Of a stretch of DNA of 64,000 nt, positions 44,306-56,900 are shown in pieces (the first letter of the stretch is position 1; the number at the start of each line of letters is the position of its first letter). The position numbers were made by a program, and so were the translations under genes. The stretch comes from Crossaster papposus (lineage: Eukaryota; Echinodermata; Asteroidea; Velatida; Solasteridae). Under the pieces are notes generated by a model. It saw nothing but the letters and a program-made list of their open reading frames with translations. It did not search any database and was not told the DNA's origin. The stretch is from contig JBAIAA010000599.1 in the NCBI GenBank assembly GCA_037893245.1, positions 2,046,001 to 2,110,000 on the forward strand. The letters run 5' to 3'.

Positions 44306-45189
44306 GCGTACGTATGCGCAACCGGAACTTGCGTAAAAATAGACAAAGTACGTAGGTTTACGGTCACATAGCCTTGGTCAAGGCGTTCATGGTTACCCGT
44401 CCGTACGTACAGCACAGCGGTAATCAAAGCTCAAACAACGACCTCACGCGGCCACTATTAGTATTATGCAAATTAACTGAAGATACTTGAACGCCTTGGA
44501 TCAATGGTTAAATTGAGGTTTTTGGGGGCGGTGCTCATTATGTTAATAGATTAAGCTGACCTTTATAGTCGTTTTTTTATTGGTCGATCGTTGCGTAGAA
44601 ACTGCATAATTTGAGCTAGCGGTGAAAGATCATAGCTAGCTGGCAAGTGTTTACGAACGGCCGCCATCGTTGACATAATATTTTATCGGTTGAGTGAATT
44701 ATACGAAGGCTTTTACTAATTACACATGAAGATTTGAACTGTCTTGCTAATTGATTGGTGAGGGTCGCAGTTATTTTCGCTCGTTTTGCTGGGTATTTGT
44801 TTGAATGTTGACAATGTTATGGTCAAAACTAGTTGTGTTTACATGTAGCTGCTTAGTTTTGAGTTTTCAACCGCGGCGACTGGAGAAGGCCGCGACTCTA
44901 TTGAAGCGTGACGAACTCGGCCCTACATTATATCGCACGCATCTAATCCATAACTTGCCCTGGTAAAACGCGGAACTCTGATAATCAAATGCCTTGCCAG
45001 CTGAATTTTGCCAAGAAAATAATTAGAGGAGTCATTGAGGATATAAGACACTTGTCCCTGTTCAAATTACGATATTGCGATCATTTTGAAGGTTGGTTCT
45101 GCAGCCGTAAACATGCCCCCTCCCCACAGCGTTGGACCATGCTTGGACCATACAATGTGGCGATAACGCGCAGACCAGCATGCTTGGGT
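44306..45189. other. Non-coding interval
   Basis: No gene recognised. The region is GC-variable with scattered CpG. Confidence 0.3.
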
Positions 45190-45345
45190 TAATGCCGATT
45201 ATGCAGCGATAATGGGCTGCCTGAAAAATGACGGATTTCCCATAACCTGTCGGCAAATTCACAAAAATTTGCTCGTGTCTGAAAATTGGAGGGATAATAT
45301 TTTCGCTGCAGAATTCAAACAACATGACAGATCTTCGGTCGACAG
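45190..45345 (-). pseudogene. RecQ/SF2-type helicase N-terminal fragment
   Basis: On the minus strand FRHEQIFVNLPTGYGKSVIF is a helicase motif I (Walker A) with the aromatic-GYGKS form typical of RecQ-like proteins; a degenerate motif-Ia-like region (MLVCALSPHC) follows. The upstream Q-motif region is poorly kept, there is no helicase core, and the open frame continues into fold-back repeat sequence. This is a fragment, probably carried or broken by mobile DNA. Confidence 0.55.
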
Positions 45346-46599
45346 ACGAGGCTGAATAGCGCCATTTTGTCTTAAAGGTCATCCTGCAAATAACTGCATC
45401 AAATTTGATGACGTCGGGATTCAACCGCATTGTGATTGGACACTCCACTATGGCAAGCCAAAGCGGAATCAATTCAAAACCGTATTTATTGGCCAACACC
45501 CAAAATTTCATGCAAGACTAACTCGTTTTTTCGTGCAAGACCCAATATTTTGTGCAAGACCCCCAACAAAATACGTCCAAGACCCAATTTTTCGTGCAAG
45601 ACCCAATTTTTCGTGCAAGACCCAATTTTTCGTGCAAGACCCAATTTTTCATGCAAGACCAAAATTGTGTGCAACACCAAAATTTCCGCGCAAGATGCAC
45701 GTGACCTATAGTGTATGGTGGCCCTGAAGAGACATCGCACATTTCTGCGTAGATTTGTTTCAACGGAACGTGTTTAGCATTCGAATGTTGAATAAGAAGC
45801 TGGTAGTATGTGTTGAACATCAAACGTGGAAAGCAGCTTCGTACAGTAACGTTCATATTTTGACCTTTTCCATCTGTTACCACTCAAAATTAAATGCAGA
45901 ATACTACGCAACTATGGACAAATATTCAAATAAAAATAACCACCAGGTAGATACACTTCTATTCTTCAATGTTTTCTGTTCTTTTCAACTTTTATTTTAT
46001 TATTAACTTAACAAAATACAAAAAACAAATATATAATAATTGTTATTATTCAATCTGCACAAACCTTTCAAGAATTTTCAATTCAGTAGATACAAACTTG
46101 TGCACAGTATTAGTAGCAATAGCTATCTCCTCCCCCCCCCCCCCCCCCACGTAATTGAATGTAACTAAATACTCAAGTGTAGGCACCTGTGTTAATTAAA
46201 TCTACAGTTAAAAATAAATTTCAAATAATGCAAAAATTCAATATTGTATCAAAAACAATGAGATTGACATTACATAATTATGTTTAAACGCACATGAGTA
46301 TGGCTTTCCCACCAGTTTCTAAATTAAATCCATTTGTTTAAACTTGTTCAAAATCAAACAAAATATGCTTCATTGCCTAGGGAAAAAATTGAACAAAAAG
46401 AGGGAGAATCATCGTTCCTAATTTTAATTTGGAAAAGTCTAACATTCGTCATTAACCCTAACCATTGCAGGATCATTGAGGGACTAAACTAATGATTTTG
46501 CAGGATTGGGGTTACTTTGGTATTTATCTAAGTGAGGATTTGGGGGGATTTAGGTTATTTGTTACTTTGTACTTTCACACTGCTCATGCTCTATGTACA

Positions 46600-47460
46600 T
46601 TCTCCATGGAGCTTCAGTCAAGGTGCAAGTTATGTGACAAGGACAGAAAACGTGCTTTCAAAATCCTAAAAGGTGCCAGACAGGGTGATCCAATTTCTCT
46701 CAAACTGGATTGGCAATCGAAAGGAATTGCAATAAATGGGGAACATCTGAGTCATTTAAGGTTTGCAGATGACATCATGCTTGTCAGTCATAATCCCTAG
46801 GAGCTGCAGATAATGATTCGTAAGTTGAGTGCAGAGAGTAAAAGGCAGGACTCGAAATGAACATCAAGAAGACCAAAGTAATGATGAGCAACAAGCTACA
46901 AGACAATACAATAACAGTTGTTGGCACGACAATCGAGAAGGTGAATAGCTACATAAAAAAACAACACCCTTGAAAACAAAACGGCAGGTGAAGTGCAAAG
47001 AAGAATACAGTTAGCTTGGGTGAAATTTGGGAAACTCAGCATCATACTCAGATACGAGGATCTCCCACTCTCCCTAAAAAGTCAGATCTTCAATCAATTA
47101 ATAATTCTGGTACTATCCTACGGGACAGAAACTTAGAAATTGGAAAAGAAACATATAGAGTCACAGAAAGAGCAATGGAGAGGATCATGGAAGAAGTTAC
47201 AGGAAAGAACAGGGTCAGAAATGAGGACTTACGAAAGAAAACAAATGCTCGGGACATCATACAGGAAATAAAAACAAAGAAATGGAGATGGGCAGGCCAT
47301 CTTGCAAGGCGTCATGACAACAGATGGACACATTGTATAACAGATTGGACCCCAAGACCACAAACGAGACGAAGAGGCAGACCAAGTAGGCGTTGGATGG
47401 ACGACATCAGAGAATTTGGAAGCGTTAAATGGATGCGACAAGCACACTGGGGCACTGTGG
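46600..47460 (+). pseudogene. Non-LTR retrotransposon (LINE) 3' fragment
   Basis: A reverse-transcriptase piece (KGARQGDPIS, then GIAINGEHLSHLRFADDIML, the FADD catalytic motif) ends in a stop at 46798. After a frameshift, the typical C-terminal region of endonuclease-reverse transcriptases follows at 47100-47450: RNEDLRKKTN, KWRWAGHLARRHDNRW and RRGRPSRRWMDDI. The 5' two-thirds is missing and the frame is broken at least twice. Confidence 0.8.
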
Positions 47461-47758
47461 TCCAGTGGTTACCGTGTTTGACTCCTGTACGGTGGTACGT
47501 GGGTTCGAACCCTGGCAGGGAACATGGTGCTTGTGTTCTTGGGCAAGACACTTTGCTACAATTGCCTCTCTCCACCCAGGAGTAATGGGTACCTGTGAAG
47601 GTAGAGACCACATGCGCTGATCTTGAGCTGCTGCAGAAATGGTCTCGTTCCTGGTGAACAGGGATAATAGATGTAAAGCGCTTTGATACACCCACACTGT
47701 GGGAGTCTAAAGCGCTATATAAAAAAAACCGAACGAACGAACGAACGAACGAACGAAA
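47448..47758 (+). mobile_element. tRNA-derived SINE with conserved central domain
   Basis: A-box-like TGGTCCAGTGGTTACCG and B box GGGTTCGAACCC, spaced as in a tRNA promoter. Next comes a core containing ACTTTGCTACAATTGCCTCT and CCACCCAGGAGTAATGGGTA that is shared by SINEs of many metazoans. The 3' part has AAAGCGCTATATAAA and the end is an (ACGA)n tail. It begins at the point where the LINE reading ends. Confidence 0.8.
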
Positions 47759-48354
47759 AACGATGAAAGATCAAGGTGGAATGGTGATGACGAGGCCTTC
47801 CTTCTGCAGTGGAATGACATATAGGCTAGATAGATAGACATGCATACATGTACCCATATTAAGGCGTGTCTCCTAGTGTTTAAAAATCTAGCCCCACCCA
47901 CAAAAGGGGGGTAAAAATAAGAGAAGTTTCATTTGTGATCAATTTCCATTTATTCTGTGCCTATTTGAGTAACATTAATGAACAAATAATAGTGATAATG
48001 CACAAAGATACAATTTTGTTAAAATAAGGACGCCCACTTTTAGGAATATCAAAACTCCGCCCACAAAAGGGCAATTTTTGACTTTTAATATTACCAAAAC
48101 AAATATTATGCTGTTCAAGCTTATATTTATTGCCAAAAAATTTACAATCTTTCAATTCTAGAATAAGTTTTATCATTGTTTACATTTGAGACCCCCCTTT
48201 TTATGCAAATGAAGCTCCGCCCCCAAATAGGTGAGACCCAACGTGGGTCCACGTCTAAAAATGATATTTAGCCCAATACCAAGCACCATGGCAAATTTCA
48301 TGCTTTTACCACAAAGTGCACAATTGTTACCTTAGCAGCTGCTAGCTCATTGGT

Positions 48355-48636
48355 GAGTGAGTGAGTTTTTAGGGTTTAACGCCGTACCAGCATCAATGGC
48401 CATATTCACGGCGGGAACAAATTTCATTTAACAATTTTTTATTTCATTCAACAATTAATGTGAAGAAGTTACAGTTTTAGAGGTGGGAGGAAAACCCCAG
48501 AAAAATATCCTGGGGAAAAACCCACGGAGTCAGGCAGGGACTGAAAACCCAATCCACATATTGGCCCAGGCCGGATTCGAACCCGGGTCATAGTGGTGGA
48601 AGGCGAGGAAAGAACCGCTACACCAACCCGACTCCC
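48355..48636 (-). mobile_element. tRNA-derived SINE, minus orientation, 13-bp target duplication
   Basis: Flanked by CTAGCTCATTGGT at 48342-48354 and 48637-48649. A B-box-like GGATTCGAACCCGGGTC lies near the right end with an A-box-like complement beyond it. The body contains GGAGGAAAACCCCAGAAAAA and TTTTTAGGGTTTAACGCCG, motifs I associate with invertebrate SINEs. Confidence 0.75.
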
Positions 48637-49640
48637 CTAGCTCATTGGTAAACCCACTGCAAGATTTTGCAGGCTTGAGGTTATATGGAGTTTAACAGTT
48701 TGGATTTGCAGGATTTTGCAGGATTTAGATTTAGACCTAAATCCTGCAAAATCCTGCAAATCTGGTGGTTATTTTTATTTGAATATTTGTCCATAGTTGC
48801 GTAGTATTCTGCATTTGAAATGAAGTAATTTTGAGTGGTAACGGATGGAAAAGGTCAAAATCTGAACGTTACTGTACGAAGCTGCTTTCCACGTTTGATG
48901 TTAAACACATACTACCAGCTTCTTATTCGACATTCGAATGCTGAACACGTTCCGTTGAAACAAATCTACGCAGAAATGTGCGATGTTTTTTCAGGGCCAC
49001 CATATACATTATGTCACGTGCATCTTGCGCGAAAATTTTGGTGTTGCACACAATTTTGGTGTTGCATGTAAAATTGAGTCTTGCACGAAAAATTGAGTCT
49101 TGCACGAAAAATTGGGTCTTGCACGAAAAATTGGGTCTTGCCCGAAAAATTGGGTCTTGCACGAAAAATTGGGTCTTGCACGAAAAATTGGGTCTTGCAC
49201 GAAAAATTGGGTCTTGCACGGAAAATTGGGTCTTGCACGAAAAATTGGGTCTTGCACGAAAAATTGGGTCTTGCATACAAATTTGGGTCTTGCAGGAAAA
49301 TTTGGGTCTTGCAGGAAAATGTGGGTCTTGCACTGTTTAGTTTTTTTTTATAGCGTGCAGCGGGAACTACATGTAGGCTTAGCGCATCTTAGTCAATCAT
49401 AGACCAGTTTCCGGTCCCTCCATCATTTTCTAACTTATGCAAAGCAAGCATTAGTAACGTGCACATGTTTACAAGCCGAAATAAATTACTAACCCGTGAA
49501 ATACAAAATGTACATCCCTGATGTACATCCCCATTTATTTTAAATTTTGTAATAACAAACAAATGGCCTTAGGGAGGTGGAAATGGCAAAAGCTGCAAAA
49601 GATACATTTAGTACATTTCTTTTGTAAAATATTATTGCAG

Positions 49641-49873
49641 GTAAAGGGGTGTTTGCTGAACAGCCCTTTGAACAGGGGGATTTCCTCCTCCAGTACCATG
49701 GAGATTTCATCACGGAAGACGAGGCCCACAGGAGTAAAATAAAAAAACTCCTCTTGGACAATTCACCAGTTCTGGCATTGTTTGCAAGCCGGAAGATCCA
49801 CATTAGGGAGCAGTTACTCTATGATTATGGAGGAGATGACCTCCCGTGGAGAAAGGATCCAGTTGATATGACG
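49641..49873 (+). CDS. Exon of a KMT5A-like SET protein lacking the catalytic core
   Basis: Acceptor TATTATTGCAG| and donor ATGACG|GTAAAA bound 233 nt (starts phase 1, ends phase 0). The first half is the N-terminal SET strand set (GKGVFAEQPFEQGDFLLQYH, then GDFITEDEAHR). The second half is the C-terminal end (LFASRKIHIREQLLYDYGG, then DDLPWRKD). The middle of a normal SET domain, including the Asn-His (NH) AdoMet/lysine-binding segment, is absent and replaced by about 18 residues, so a methyltransferase activity is unlikely. KMT5A-like SET genes without known targets are numerous in marine invertebrates. No upstream exon was found. The downstream exons (50226 onward) fit in phase. Confidence 0.65.
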
Positions 49874-50225
49874 GTAAAAGTGATAATTTTCATTACATGA
49901 TAACTCTATTTTACGGAGCGCAGACAAAAATCTCTACAATTACCCCCAGTCACACTTCTTTGGTAGTTATTTCCTTTGATATTCACCCTGGTCTCTTTCC
50001 TTGTGGTTTCTTCACCCTTTCCTTGTTTGTTTCCCCACCCAGTTTTTACCCCTTGGTCTGTCTTTGATCATACCCATTCTGACCTCTTTCATTCCTGGAC
50101 CTAATCCTTCTTTTGTTGGTTCTTCTACCCAACTTCTGCATCCCTCGTTTGTGTTTCTTCTCCCATCCATGTTATGCATCATACTTGTATATGTCCCCCT
50201 TTATATGTTTGTTTTATGTACACAG

Positions 50226-50318
50226 CCATATCATCATGATCCGACTGTGACCCATACAAAACTCTCAAATGTACATCAAAGTCCTTTTTCCTCTGAGGTA
50301 GTTTATAACTTGATCTAA
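50226..50318 (+). CDS. Divergent terminal exon of the SET-linked gene
   Basis: Acceptor TGTACACAG| then 30 codons and TAA: starts PYHHDPTVT and ends QSPFSSEVVYNLI. Phase 0 fits the donor at 49873 directly. It is related in the same frame to the five amplified terminal exons (PTVT and QSPxSSEVVYNLI conserved), which supports that frame as coding. It lies upstream of the array and may be the original gene end. Confidence 0.5.
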   Translation, partial: PYHHDPTVTHTKLSNVHQSPFSSEVVYNLI

Positions 50319-50635
50319 GAGTTTCTGTGTACATTGTCATTGCATTCCTATGAATCTTATGAAGACGTGATGGTCATCCTGTTTTCATGCTTTGGCTTTC
50401 TTCTAACAATTACATAGCAATTGTCTTGTTTGTGCTTTGCTTTCAGAATCCTACTGGTACTACCTCTGCAGAAACTGTAAGCGATATACAGGTAAGTCTA
50501 CCCATGTGTCGTTGTCCTCAGTAGTATAGTATTGCTTGATACATGATGCTATTCAACAAAGTTCTGTGTCCTCTGAGGAAGTTTATAACTTGATCTAAGA
50601 GTTTCTGTGTACATTGTCATTGCATTCCTATGTAT

Positions 50636-50899
50636 TGTAACGAAGATTTCTCTGGGGTCGACTACACACACAAGAAGGACTCCTGACACAAGTGTTCCTC
50701 TATTTCCTGTGGTTCTCTGCCGTTTATTGTGGACTCTCGCCTACCAAACATGGACTTCAGGCTCACACAATCACGCGGCCCCCAGAACTGGTCAGAACCA
50801 GTTCGGCGCTTGCGCAATCCAAGGCGGGTTTCCGGGGCGATCCCACCACCGTGGAATCGCTCCAGCGCCCTCTACCGCCCAACCGGCACGGGCGTTACA
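50636..50899 (-). repeat. LTR (3' LTR in element orientation)
   Basis: 264 bp, TG...CA ends, near-identical to 52513-52776. Confidence 0.85.
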
Positions 50900-51203
50900 C
50901 AGCCCCCCACGAAGACCTTGTTTGCCCCCAAACAAGACCATGGGCGCTGCTGCCGCACCCCGGCCAACCGCCCTGGAAAACGCATAACGCCAACAATTAC
51001 ACAACAATTTACATTAACAACAATTTCCATTACAACAATTTACATACAACAATTTTGAAAAGTTCAAAAGTTCCCGCCTAGTAGGTAGGAAGTGGCCTGA
51101 AGCTGCTCCCAGAATTCCGGTGGAATGTCTCTCCACGCCTGGGCCGTCTCCCCGAGGCGCGTGCGCGGTCCAACTCCGTCGCGCATGCACAGTCCGACTC
51201 CGA

Positions 51204-51697
51204 GCATGCTGCCATGCTGCTGCCATGCTGCCATGCTGCTGCCATGCTGCCATGCTGCTGCCATGCTGCCATGCTGCTGCCATGCTGCCATGCTGCTGCC
51301 ATGCTGCCATGCTGCTGCCATGCTGCCATGCTGCTGCCATGCTGCCATGCTGCTGCCATGCTGCCATGCTGCTGCCATGCTGCCATGCTGCTGCCATGCT
51401 GCCATGCTGCTGCCATGCTGCCATGCTGCTGCCATGCTGCCATGCTGCTGCCATGCTGCCATGCTGCTGCCATGCTGCCATGCTGCTGCCATGCTGCCAT
51501 GCTGCTGCCATGCTGCCATGCTGCTGCCATGCTGCCATGCTGCTGCCATGCTGCCATGCTGCTGCCATGCTGCCATGCTGCTGCCATGCTGCCATGCTGC
51601 TGCCATGCTGCCATGCTGCTGCCATGCTGCCATGCTGCTGCCATGCTGCCATGCTGCTGCCATGCTGCCATGCTGCTGCCATGCTGCCATGCTGCTA
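51204..51697. repeat. 19-bp minisatellite inside the LTR element, about 26 copies
   Basis: Perfect repetition of CATGCTGCTGCCATGCTGC. Because 19 is not a multiple of three and the unit lacks stops, all frames on both strands stay open, giving several overlapping ORFs of about 200 codons that are artefacts. Confidence 0.9.
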
Positions 51698-52512
51698 GTC
51701 CGACTCCAAGGCACATGCGTGGTCCGCCAGACGACCCCAAGCTCTGGCACCCCCAGCTCCGGCACACCCCCAGCTGTCAAGACTTGACTGGCTCCTGTGA
51801 CTGGCTCCTGTGACTGGCTCTTGTGACTGATTCCTGTGACTGGCTCTTGTGACTGATGACTGGCTTTTGTGACTGATGCCTGGCTTAGAGAGCGTGGGCG
51901 TCCCGGCGAGGCCCCGCCCCCGCTGCGCCGACGGGCACGGCTCGGGCTCGCTCCGAGTGTTGCGAGCCGTCTGCCGCGCCGCCGTCACAGCATGGGCCGG
52001 ACCCCCCCACTCGGTTTCATTCCTGCAGAAGATCCAGAGAATGTCTCGACGAGGCCCCGCCCCCCACTGCATCCACGGGCACAGCTTGAGATTGTTCCGT
52101 GTGGAACCCTCCGTCTGCTGCGCCGCCGTCTACAGCATGGGGCGGCCCCCCGACAGACCTGGTAGCGGACCCGGACAAATATGGAGAAGGGCGCCCTCTC
52201 TCCAAATCGGAGTGGACGCACTGAAGCCCCCAGCCATTGGCGCATGTCCCGAAATTCCCGCTATCCTTCTCCAACTCCTCCCCCAGGAAACATCCAGACT
52301 CCCAAGTCCCCATAACCTCCCTAGAGTTCCCCTGGCGTAATGCACGGCGTGCCTGAAAGCTTCCTGCTCTGGTCCCCGTTCCCCGGGCCCATGCCTTGGC
52401 CTGCCCTCTCGCCGTGGGGCGAGTTGGCTGCCGTGTTATCGTGGTTTTCTGAAAACATGAACACTTCACCTGGTCTTTTCCCGTCCTTCCGTATGCCGAC
52501 CGCTGCCACCAA

Positions 52513-52776
52513 TGTAACGTAGATTTCTCTGGGGTCGACTACACACACAAGAAGGACTCCTGACACAAGTGTTCCTCTATTTCCTGTGGTTCTCTGCCGT
52601 TTATTGTGGACTCTCGCCTACCAAACATGGACTTCAGGCTCACACAATCACGCGGCCCCTAGAACTGGTCAGAACCAGTTCGGCGCTTGCGCAATCCAAG
52701 GCGGGTTTCCGGGGCGATCCCACCACCGTGGAATCGCTCCAGCGCCCTCTACCGCCCAACCGGCACGGGCGTTACA
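52513..52776 (-). repeat. LTR (5' LTR in element orientation)
   Basis: 264 bp, identical in length to the other LTR and flanked outside by GTAT. Confidence 0.85.
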
Positions 52777-53912
52777 GTATCTTATGAAGATGTGATGGTC
52801 ATCTTGTTTTCATGCTTTGGCTTTCTTCTAACAATTACATAGCAATTGTCTTGTTTGTGCTTTGCTCTCAGGATCCTACCAGTACTACCTGTGCAGAAGC
52901 TGTAAACGATATACAGGTAAGTCTACCCATGTGTCTTTGTCCTCAGCAGTATAGTATTGCTTGATGTGCTGCATGATGCTAGTCAACAAAGTCCTGTGTC
53001 CTCTGAGGTAGTTTATAACTTGATCTAAGAGTCTGTGTACATTGTCATTGCATTCCTATGTATCTTATGAAGATGTGATGGTCATCCTGTTTTCATACTT
53101 TGGCTTTCTTCTAACAATAACATAGTAATTGTCTTGTTTGTGCTTTGCTCTCAGAATCCTACTGGTACTACCTCTGCAGAAGCTGTAAGCGATATACAGG
53201 TAAGTCTATACCCATGTGTCGTTGTCCTCAGTAGTATAGTATTGCTTTATACATGATGCTAGTCAACAAAGTTCTTTGTCCTCAGGTAGTTTATAACTTG
53301 ATCTAAGAGTTTCTGTGTACATTGTCATTGCATTCCTATGTATCTTATGAAGATGTGATGGTCATCTTGTTTTCATGCTTTGGCTTTCTTCTAACAATTA
53401 CAAAGCAATTGTCTTGTTTGTTCTTTGCTCTCAGAATCCTACCGGTACTATCTGTGCAGAAGCTGTAAACGATATACAGGTAAGTCTACCCATGTGTCTT
53501 TGTCCTCAGTAGTATAGTATTGCTTGATACATGATCCTAGTCAACAAAGTCCTGTGTCCTCTGAGGTAGTTTATAACTTGATCTAAGAGTTTCTGTGTAC
53601 ATTGTCATTGCATTCCTATGTATCTTATGAAGACGTGATGGTCATCTTGTTTTTATGCTTTGGCTTTCTTCTAACAATTACATAGTAATTGTCTTGTTTG
53701 TGCTTTGCTCTCAGAATCCTACCGGTACTACCTGTGCAGAAGCTGTAAACGATATACAGGTAAGTCTACCCATGTGTCTTTGTCCTCAGTAGTATAGTAT
53801 TGCTTGATATGAAAGCATTTTGGCACATGTCATACATCTCTGGTGTTCTTCTACTAATAGCCTTTATTTTGTTCACTCAATGACAATTATATCGATTGTT
53901 TTTTTTGTTTAG

Positions 53913-56900
53913 TATCCGACAGTGACCCCCATGGAACTACAAAACGCTAGTCTACAAAGTCCTGTGTCCTCTGAGGTAGTTTATAACTTGATCTAAGAGT
54001 TTCTGTGTACATTGTCATTGCATTCCTATGTATCTTATGAAGATGTGATGGTCATCTTGTTTTCATGCTTAGGCTTTCTTCCAACAATTACATAGCAATT
54101 GTCTTGTTTGTGCTTTGCTCTCAGAATCCTACTGGTACTACCTGTGCAGAAGCTGTAAACGATATACAGGTAAGTCTACCAATGTGTCTTTGTCCTCAGT
54201 AGTATAGTATTACTTGATGTGCTACATGATCCTAGTCAACAAAGTCCTGTGTCCTCTGAGGTAGTTTATAATTTGATCTAAGAGTTTCTGTGTACATTGT
54301 CATTGCATTCCTATGTATCTTATGAAGACGTGATGGTCATCTTGTTTTTATGCTTTGGCTTTCTTCCAACAATTAATAGCAATTGTCTTGTTTGTGCTTT
54401 GCTCTCAGAATCCTACTGGTACTACCTGTGCAGAAGCTGTAAACGATATACAGGTAAGTCTACCCATGTGTCTGTGTCCTCTGAGGTAGTTTATAACTTG
54501 ATCTAAGAGTTTCTGTGTACATTGTCATTGCATTCCTATGTATCTTATGAAGACGTGATGGTCATCTTGTTTTTATGCTTTGGCTTTCTTCTAACAATTA
54601 CATAGCAATTGTCTTGTTTGTGCTTTGCTCTCAGAATCCTACCGGTACTACCTGTGCAGAAGCTGTAAACGATATACAGGTAAGTCTACCCATGTGTCTT
54701 TGTCCTCAGTAGTAAAGTATTGCTTGATATGAAAGCATTTTGGCACATGTCATACAGTACATCTCTGGTGTTCTTCTACTAATAGCCTTTATTTTGTTCA
54801 CTCAATGACAATTATATACATTTGTTTTTTTTGTTTAGTATCCGACAGTGACCCCCATGGAACTACAAAACGCTAGTCTACAAAGTCCTGTGTCCTCTGA
54901 GGTAGTTTATAACTTGATCTAAGAGTTTCTGTGTACATTGTCATTGCATTCCTATGTATCTTATGAAGACGTGATGGTCATCTTGTTTTTATGCTTTAGC
55001 TTTCTTCCAACAATTACATAGCAATTGTCTTGTTTGTGCTTTGCTCTCAGAATCCTACTGGTACTACCTGTGCAGAAGCTGTAAACGATATACAGGTAAG
55101 TCTACCAATGTGTCTTTGTCCTCAGTAGTATAGTATTACTTGATGTGCTACATGATCCTAGTCAACAAAGTCCTGTGTCCTCTGAGGTAGTTTATAACTT
55201 GATCTAAGAGTTTCTGTGTACATTGTCATTGCATTCCTATGTATCTTATGAAGACGTGATGGTCATCTTGTTTTTATGCTTTGGCTTTCTTCCAACAATT
55301 ACATAGCAATTGTCTTGTTTGTGCTTTGCTCTCAGAATCCTACTGGTACTACCTGTGCAGAAGCTGTAAACGATATACAGGTAAGTCTACCCATGTGTCT
55401 TTGTCCTCAGTAGTATAGTATTACTTGATGTGCTACATGATCCTAGTCAACAAAGTCCTGTGTCCTCTGAGGTAGTTTATAACTTGATCTAAGAGTTTCT
55501 GTGTACATTGTCATTGCATTCCTATGTATCTTATGAAGACGTGATGGTCATCTTGTTTTTATGCTTTGGCTTTCTTCTAACAATTACATAACAATTGTCT
55601 TGTTTGTGCTTTGCTCTCAGAATCCTACCGGTACTACCTGTGCAGAAGCTGTAAACGATATACAGGTAAGTCTACCCATGTGTCTTTGTCCTCAGTAGTA
55701 TAGTATTGCTTGATATGAAAGCATTTTGACACATGTCATACAGTACATCTCTGGTGTTCTTCTACTAATAGCCTTTATTTTGTTCACTCAATGACAATTA
55801 TATACATTTGTTTTTTTTGTTTAGTATCCGACAGTGACCCCCATGGAACTACAAAACGCTAGTCTACAAAGTCCTGTGTCCTCTGAGGTAGTTTATAACT
55901 TGATCTAAGAGTTTCTGTGTACATTGTCATTGCATTCCTATGTATCTTATGAAGATGTGATGGTCATCTTGTTTTCATGCTTAGGCTTTCTTCCAACAAT
56001 TACATAGCAATTGTCTTGTTTGTGCTTTGCTCTCAGAATCCTACTGGTACTACCTGTGCAGAAGCTGTAAACGATATACAGGTAAGTCTACCCATGTGTC
56101 TTTGTCCTCAGTAGTATAGTATTACTTGATGTGCTACATGATCCTAGTCAACAAAGTCCTGTGTCCTCTGAGGTAGTTTATAACTTGATCTAAGAGTTTC
56201 TGTGTACATTGTCATTGCATTCCTATGTATCTTATGAAGACGTGATGGTCATCTTGTTTTTATGCTTTGGCTTTCTTCCAACAATTACATAGCAATTGTC
56301 TTGTTTGTGCTTTGCTCTCAGAATCCTACTGGTACTACCTGTGCAGAAGCTGTAAACGATATACAGGTAAGTCTACCCATGTGTCTTTGTCCTCAGTAGT
56401 ATAGTATTACTTGATGTGCTACATGATCCTAGTCAACAAAGTCCTGTGTCCTCTGAGGTAGTTTATAACTTGATCTAAGAGTTTCTGTGTACATTGTCAT
56501 TGCATTCCTATGTATCTTATGAAGACGTGATGGTCATCTTGTTTTTATGCTTTGGCTTTCTTCTAACAATTACATAGCAATTGTCTTGTTTGTGCTTTGC
56601 TCTCAGAATCCTACCGGTACTACCTGTGCAGAAGCTGTAAACGATATACAGGTAAGTCTACCCATGTGTCTTTGTCCTCAGTAGTATAGTATTGCTTGAT
56701 ATGAAAGCATTTTGGCACATGTCATACAGTACATCTCTGGTGTTCTTCTACTAATAGCCTTTATTTTGTTCACTCAATGACAATTATATACATTTGTTTT
56801 TTTTGTTTAGTATCCGACAGTGACCCCCATGGAACTACAAAACGCTAGTCTACAAAGTCCTGTGTCCTCTGAGGTAGTTTATAACTTGATCTAAGAGTTT

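Larger units (their letters stand above)
45486..49336. mobile_element. Fold-back transposon; inverted arms built of 19-bp tandem repeats
   Basis: The left arm (about 45486-45945) holds ~8 copies of TTTTTCGTGCAAGACCCAA and then a unique segment ending CAAATATTCAAATAAAAAT. The right arm (about 48776-49336) is its reverse complement, with the unique segment first and then ~14 copies of TTGCACGAAAAATTGGGTC. The 2.8-kb interior contains LINE and SINE copies but no transposase that I recognise. Arms of tandem repeats are the hallmark of foldback (FB-like) transposons. Ends and target duplication are not resolved. Confidence 0.7.
50636..52776 (-). mobile_element. Young non-autonomous LTR retrotransposon (TRIM-like)
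   Basis: Two 264-bp LTRs (50636-50899 and 52513-52776), beginning TGTAACG and ending CGTTACA, differ at only about two positions. Target duplication is GTAT (50632-50635, 52777-52780). On the minus strand a primer-binding-like TGGTGGCAGCGGTC follows the 5' LTR, and a purine tract GTGGGGGG precedes the 3' LTR, giving the orientation. The ~1.6-kb interior has no pol or recognisable gag. It contains a 19-bp satellite and GC-rich sequence unlike the surrounding host DNA. The element must depend on another element for mobility. Confidence 0.85.

Noticed and set aside
47448-47530. Functional tRNA gene
   Set aside because: A and B boxes are present, but no complete cloverleaf can be drawn and a SINE body follows directly.
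51014-51813. Six overlapping ~200-codon ORFs in the 19-bp satellite
   Set aside because: All frames are open by construction of the unit; they lie inside an LTR element without coding capacity.
54297-54506. Unspliced ORF reading from the acceptor tract through a micro-exon to VVYNLI
   Set aside because: It depends on retaining both splice signals and is open only in the one shortened unit; the spliced model explains all units.
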